From DASPXY01 sp038227745 (GTDB lineage Bacteria > Planctomycetota > Planctomycetia > Gemmatales > Gemmataceae), in NCBI GenBank assembly GCA_038227745.1, contig JBBRPS010000004.1, positions 1 to 43,039 on the forward strand: DNA of 43,039 nucleotides, in the 5' to 3' direction. This document shows positions 39,863 through 43,039 of the stretch, piece after piece. The notes under the pieces are model-generated. The model was not told where the DNA came from. It made no database searches and saw only the letters and a program-made list of their open reading frames with translations. Position numbers and translations under genes: made by a program. Each line of letters opens with the position of its first letter. Position 1 is the first letter of the stretch.

Positions 39863-42800
39863 ATGCCCCTCGAAGACGACCACCTCAGCGACACGCAGCT
39901 GCTGCGCTACCGGGACGAGGCCCTGTCGGCCACCGCCAGGGGACAGGTCGAGGCTCACCTGGACGTATGCCGGGACCACGTCTGTCGCGACCGCCTGGAC
40001 GAGTTGGACCGGAACAGCCTGCAGGCCCACGGTGTGTCCGCGGCCGGGGTGACGCCGGTGCCCCCGGATCTGCGGGAGTGCGGCTACACCTACGAGGTGG
40101 AATTGAGCGGGGCTGTCCGCACTCCTCCCGGCGTCCCAGCACGGCACGAAGTTTACCTGGCGCGGCGCACGCGCGACTCGTTCCCGGTGGTGGTGAAGTT
40201 CCTGCGCATCGCGTCGGCGAGCAGCGACGCCCCGCAGGGGGTGTCGGAGGCACGTCTCCGCTTCATCCAGGAGGCCGCTGCCACGCAGCAACTGCGGCAC
40301 CCCGGCATCGTGCCGGTGCTCGACTTCCAGAGCGTCCGCGGGCGGTTCTTCTACGTGATGGAGTACATCGGGCCGAGCCTGAGCCAGTGCCAGGGCGGCG
40401 TGCCGCTCTGGGCGCGACTGGAGCGCGCGGAGGGCGACGCTCCCGCGGACCCGCCGACGGAACCCTACACGATTTCCGAGGCCCCGACGCCGGCGAAGGC
40501 GGACGGCGCGGCCCCAACGCCTCCCAGGTCTGCGCCCCGTCCCGCCGCCCCGACCGCCCCGCCGCGGCACGCCGGGGCGATGCACGCTCTGGCCCGGTGG
40601 GTCGTTTCCCTGGCCCGCACGCTTCAGGAAGTCAACAAGAGCGGTATCTTACATCGCGATCTGAAGCCGGGGAACATCCTGGTGCGCGAGGGCCGGACGC
40701 GCCAGCCGGAGCGGTTGCTCATCACCGATTTCGGCATCCTCCACCACCTCAACCTGCGCGCCACGGCCGTCGAAGACGGCGCCGTCGGCACGCCGCAGTA
40801 CCTGGCCCCCGAGCAACTCGACAACCGCCGGGAGCTGAGTCCCGCCACGGACGTGTACGGTCTGGGCGGCGTGCTGTACTACATGCTGACCGCGCAACAC
40901 CCCCTGCAGCTGACCTCCGGCTGCGACTGGCAGGAGTGCGTCCGCACCAAGATGCCGACTCCGCCGCACGAGGTGGAGATCGGTGTCCCGCATGAACTGG
41001 AGGCCATTTGTCTCAAGGCACTGGAGAAAGAGCCGCGCCGCCGCTATCAATCCGCGGCCGAGCTCGCCGAAGATCTCGAACGCTACCTCGCCGGCAAAAC
41101 GCCGCGCGCGGTCCGCTATCCCTGGTGGCAGCGCAGCCTCGATTGGGCGCGCAACTCACCGGTGCCCGCGGCCGTGATCGCCGTTCTGACGCTGCTTCTG
41201 GCCGCGGTGGTTGCCCTGTATGTCAGCTCGGAAGAGCAGCGCCGGCGGGCCGAGACGAGCGAGGCCAGGGAGAAACAGGAGCGGGGGCGTGCGGAAAAGG
41301 GGGAGGCAGAGGCGCGGCGGCAGTTGCACGACAACCTGCGCCAGGCGGCGCGGTTCGCCCTGGCACGCGGGCAGCGCGCGGAAGCGCTGGTTGTCTACGA
41401 CCAGTTGCTCCCCCAGCTGCCGCCGCCAGAGCGACTGGAATGCAGGGTGGAACGGTTGCCGTGCCTGTTCCTGCGCACGCAGTGGCCGCGCCTCGAGACC
41501 GAGCTCAAGGAGTTGGCCGCGGGCGCGCTGCCGCCGACGTTACGCGCCCAGGTGCTGCTGCACCGCGGCGACGTGGCCCTGTGGACGCCGGGCCTGAAGC
41601 CGCAGGCCGAGGCGCGCACCCTCCTGACGGAGGCACTGGCCATCCCGGACGGGTTGGTACACGCGGATGCCGAGTACGCCCGCGGCCTGCTCGCGGATGG
41701 CACCACCCCTGCCCTGCGCCACCTGGAGCAAGCCGTCCGGCACGACCCGTTCCACCCGCGCGCCCGGGTGGCCTTGCTCTTTGAACTGCTCTTCAGTGGA
41801 CAGTTCCAGGCCACGGAAAGGCAACTGGCCCTGGCGGAGGCGGTTGTCCCCGCGGAGCCACAGGTTCCCGCAGCGGGCGTCCTCCTGAGCGTCCTCCAGG
41901 GGCGGGCCAGGGACGGCGCGCCGTACCTGGCCCGCTTACGACGGATGCTTCCCAGGGACCAGGCGGAGCGATTTGCGAAGCTCATCGCCCACATGGACAG
42001 GGCGTTTCGGGACAATCGAGAGATGGGAGCGCCCCTGGGCTTCGCCATCCTCGTCTTCGACCGCAACCAGCTCAATGTGCAGCCCATGGCGCCGCTCATC
42101 GGAGTGGCCTCGCCCACTGTGGGGCGGCTGGAAAGGTTGTACCGAGCGCTCGAGGACGTGTACCGCCGCCTTGGAGAGGGAGATTACCGAGGAGCCATCG
42201 CGCAGTGTGAGACCCAGAACCCGAAGTATCCGGAGGCCTGGCTTCGCCTGGCGCACTCTGTGGCCCACCTGTCCCTCGGTATGCAGTACCAGCGCGCGTC
42301 GAACTGGGAAGCAATGATGGACGAAAGCACGCTGGCTTACAAACTGGCCGAGGAGGCGCTCCGAGCACCAACCGTCGTGCCGACCGCCGAGATCCACCAC
42401 GACGCGGCCTGGGTGTGCGTGGCCATCCAGGCGGGCCGGGTCGGTGAGCGACGGCGGCTGGCGGCGTTGCTCACGGGAGCGTCCGTCCCGCGCCCGGACC
42501 TCGCGAGCGCATCGTTCTTCGCGCCACTCGCCGCCCTGCAGCTGCACCTGGCCGCGCTGCGAAAGGTCCCCGCGCACTACGATCGGTCGCACGTGTTCCG
42601 CGTCGCCGCCGACAGCCACGGCCCCGATCGCGCACGGTCCATGCTCCTGCCGAAGCTCCTGGAGCACCTGCCGGTGGACGATGGCCGCCTCCTGTTGTCG
42701 GACTGGGAAGCGGACGAACCGAAGGCGCTTCCGCCGCTGCGCCTGCGTGCCCAGTTCGAGTTCCGGCAGCGCAACTGGACACAGGCCCGCGAGTACATCG

Positions 42801-42868
42801 ACCGGGTGCTCCGGCGGGAACCAGACGACGAGGAGATGGGAAAGTTGCGCGACCGCCTGCCCCGGTAG
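39863..42868 (+). CDS. transmembrane Ser/Thr kinase with anti-sigma-like N-terminus and TPR-like C-terminus
   Basis: 1001 aa. Residues 1-45 (LSDTQLLRYRDEALSATARG then QVEAHLDVCRDHVC) look like an anti-sigma zinc-finger region: His32, Cys36 and Cys41, with one spacing (Cx4C) longer than the usual HxxxCxxC. The kinase domain covers about 75-410: VVVKFLRIA for the VAIK Lys, LHRDLKPGN with Asp266, DFG starting at Asp289 and GTPQYLAPEQ. The Gly-rich loop is weak. A TM helix follows near 432-455 (AAVIAVLTLLLAAVVALYVS), then a short coiled coil (EEQRRRAETSEAREKQERGR) and about 500 residues of helical repeats, TPR-like in places (LRHLEQAVRHDPFHPRARVA). It follows the ECF-like sigma gene; I infer that the N-terminus holds that sigma factor until the kinase is activated. 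ATG 39863 has GCGAGGA upstream. Confidence 0.85.
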   Translation: MPLEDDHLSDTQLLRYRDEALSATARGQVEAHLDVCRDHVCRDRLDELDRNSLQAHGVSAAGVTPVPPDLRECGYTYEVELSGAVRTPPGVPARHEVYLARRTRDSFPVVVKFLRIASASSDAPQGVSEARLRFIQEAAATQQLRHPGIVPVLDFQSVRGRFFYVMEYIGPSLSQCQGGVPLWARLERAEGDAPADPPTEPYTISEAPTPAKADGAAPTPPRSAPRPAAPTAPPRHAGAMHALARWVVSLARTLQEVNKSGILHRDLKPGNILVREGRTRQPERLLITDFGILHHLNLRATAVEDGAVGTPQYLAPEQLDNRRELSPATDVYGLGGVLYYMLTAQHPLQLTSGCDWQECVRTKMPTPPHEVEIGVPHELEAICLKALEKEPRRRYQSAAELAEDLERYLAGKTPRAVRYPWWQRSLDWARNSPVPAAVIAVLTLLLAAVVALYVSSEEQRRRAETSEAREKQERGRAEKGEAEARRQLHDNLRQAARFALARGQRAEALVVYDQLLPQLPPPERLECRVERLPCLFLRTQWPRLETELKELAAGALPPTLRAQVLLHRGDVALWTPGLKPQAEARTLLTEALAIPDGLVHADAEYARGLLADGTTPALRHLEQAVRHDPFHPRARVALLFELLFSGQFQATERQLALAEAVVPAEPQVPAAGVLLSVLQGRARDGAPYLARLRRMLPRDQAERFAKLIAHMDRAFRDNREMGAPLGFAILVFDRNQLNVQPMAPLIGVASPTVGRLERLYRALEDVYRRLGEGDYRGAIAQCETQNPKYPEAWLRLAHSVAHLSLGMQYQRASNWEAMMDESTLAYKLAEEALRAPTVVPTAEIHHDAAWVCVAIQAGRVGERRRLAALLTGASVPRPDLASASFFAPLAALQLHLAALRKVPAHYDRSHVFRVAADSHGPDRARSMLLPKLLEHLPVDDGRLLLSDWEADEPKALPPLRLRAQFEFRQRNWTQAREYIDRVLRREPDDEEMGKLRDRLPR

Positions 42869-42900
42869 TAGTCGGCGCATGCCAGGGCGGGGCTCGGGCC

Positions 42901-43039
42901 TAGTGTCCCGCTGCGGAAGTTCTGCAAGGAATTAGGGAGCGTGTCGAGCGAACCACTGGCGCATCTGGGGATTAGTCCATGTCCACTGAAACGGGTGGGC
43001 GTAGCGTTCGTTGTATTCCGGCCACGCCGCCTCCACATG
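42901..43039 (-). mobile_element. end of an IS630-like insertion sequence (truncated by the window edge)
   Basis: Starting at a TA (42901-42902) followed by GTGTCCCGCTGCGGAAG, which looks like a terminal inverted repeat; IS630/mariner elements insert at TA. The minus strand then encodes the C-terminus of a transposase (42932-43039). The rest of the element lies beyond the window. Confidence 0.6.
42932..43039 (-). CDS. IS630-type transposase, C-terminal fragment
   Basis: The last 35 codons are visible, read on the minus strand from the window edge to a TAA at 42934-42932. The translation contains WPEYNERYAHPFQWTWT, the typical end of IS630-family DDE transposases (YN..AHPF.W.), then NPQMRQWFARHAP. 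The catalytic DDE residues lie outside. It is convergent with the kinase gene and only 63 bases from its stop. It may be intact beyond the edge. The short plus-strand and other minus-strand frames here are shadows. Confidence 0.65.
   Translation of the reverse strand, partial: HVEAAWPEYNERYAHPFQWTWTNPQMRQWFARHAP

Noticed and set aside
1..43039. CRISPR arrays, tRNA or rRNA genes, prophage genes
   Set aside because: No regularly spaced direct repeats, tRNA-like cloverleaf or rRNA segments, and no phage structural or integrase genes, were seen on reading both strands.

Overview
The window looks like chromosomal DNA of a planctomycete, most probably a Gemmataceae-like member. Pointers are the high G+C content, a TIGR03000-type domain protein, an N-terminal FEQLEDR motif on a large secreted protein, many zinc-ribbon/membrane fusions, eukaryote-like Ser/Thr kinases, FHA domains, an ECF-type sigma factor next to a kinase, and many long intergenic inverted repeats. 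This is inference from content; no rRNA or tRNA gene is present to confirm it.

Layout. 155-4696 (+): housekeeping block of uppS, cdsA, a PhoH/YbeZ-like ATPase and a 7TM-HD (PgpH-like) phosphohydrolase. 4714-8786 (-): ADP-ribosylglycohydrolase with a small partner, a small lipoprotein, a Cys/Gly/Tyr-rich TIGR03000 protein and a zinc-ribbon membrane protein. 9077-13056 (+): a pyruvate:ferredoxin-type oxidoreductase (alpha/gamma chain, a small unknown protein, and a ferredoxin/TPP beta chain broken by an in-frame TGA). 13128-16725 (+): a small conserved-looking protein, DUF4416, EVE-domain, DHH phosphoesterase and a small helical protein. 16892-20186 (-): an RsbW-like kinase and a large MFS/spermidine-synthase fusion.

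20543-24461 (+) is the most unusual locus: a MotA/TolQ/ExbB-type channel protein, an Hsp70/actin-fold protein with degenerate nucleotide motifs and a degenerate FHA domain, and a protein with a MotB/ExbD-like N-terminal helix (Asp17), a long coiled coil and a C-terminal vWA domain with a MIDAS. I infer an ion-driven 5:2-type motor whose stator shaft carries a vWA domain instead of a peptidoglycan-binding domain.

24907-27426 (+): a secreted protein with repeats and two GlcG/HbpS-like domains. 28221-38531 (-): RidA, then a signalling/export cluster read from right to left: trypsin-HEAT protein, ABCG-type transporter with two FHA domains, zinc-ribbon ASKHA protein, zinc-ribbon Ser/Thr kinase, and a second exported ASKHA protein. 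39010-42868 (+): ECF-like sigma factor followed by a transmembrane kinase with an anti-sigma-like N-terminus. 42901-43039: the end of an IS630-like element on the minus strand, running off the window.

Intergenic regions carry at least three families of long, nearly perfect inverted repeats, mostly at gene 3' ends. They probably act as terminators or mRNA 3'-end protectors, or are mobile palindromic elements. Phospho-signalling (three FHA domains, two kinases, an RsbW-like protein) recurs across the right two thirds of the window.
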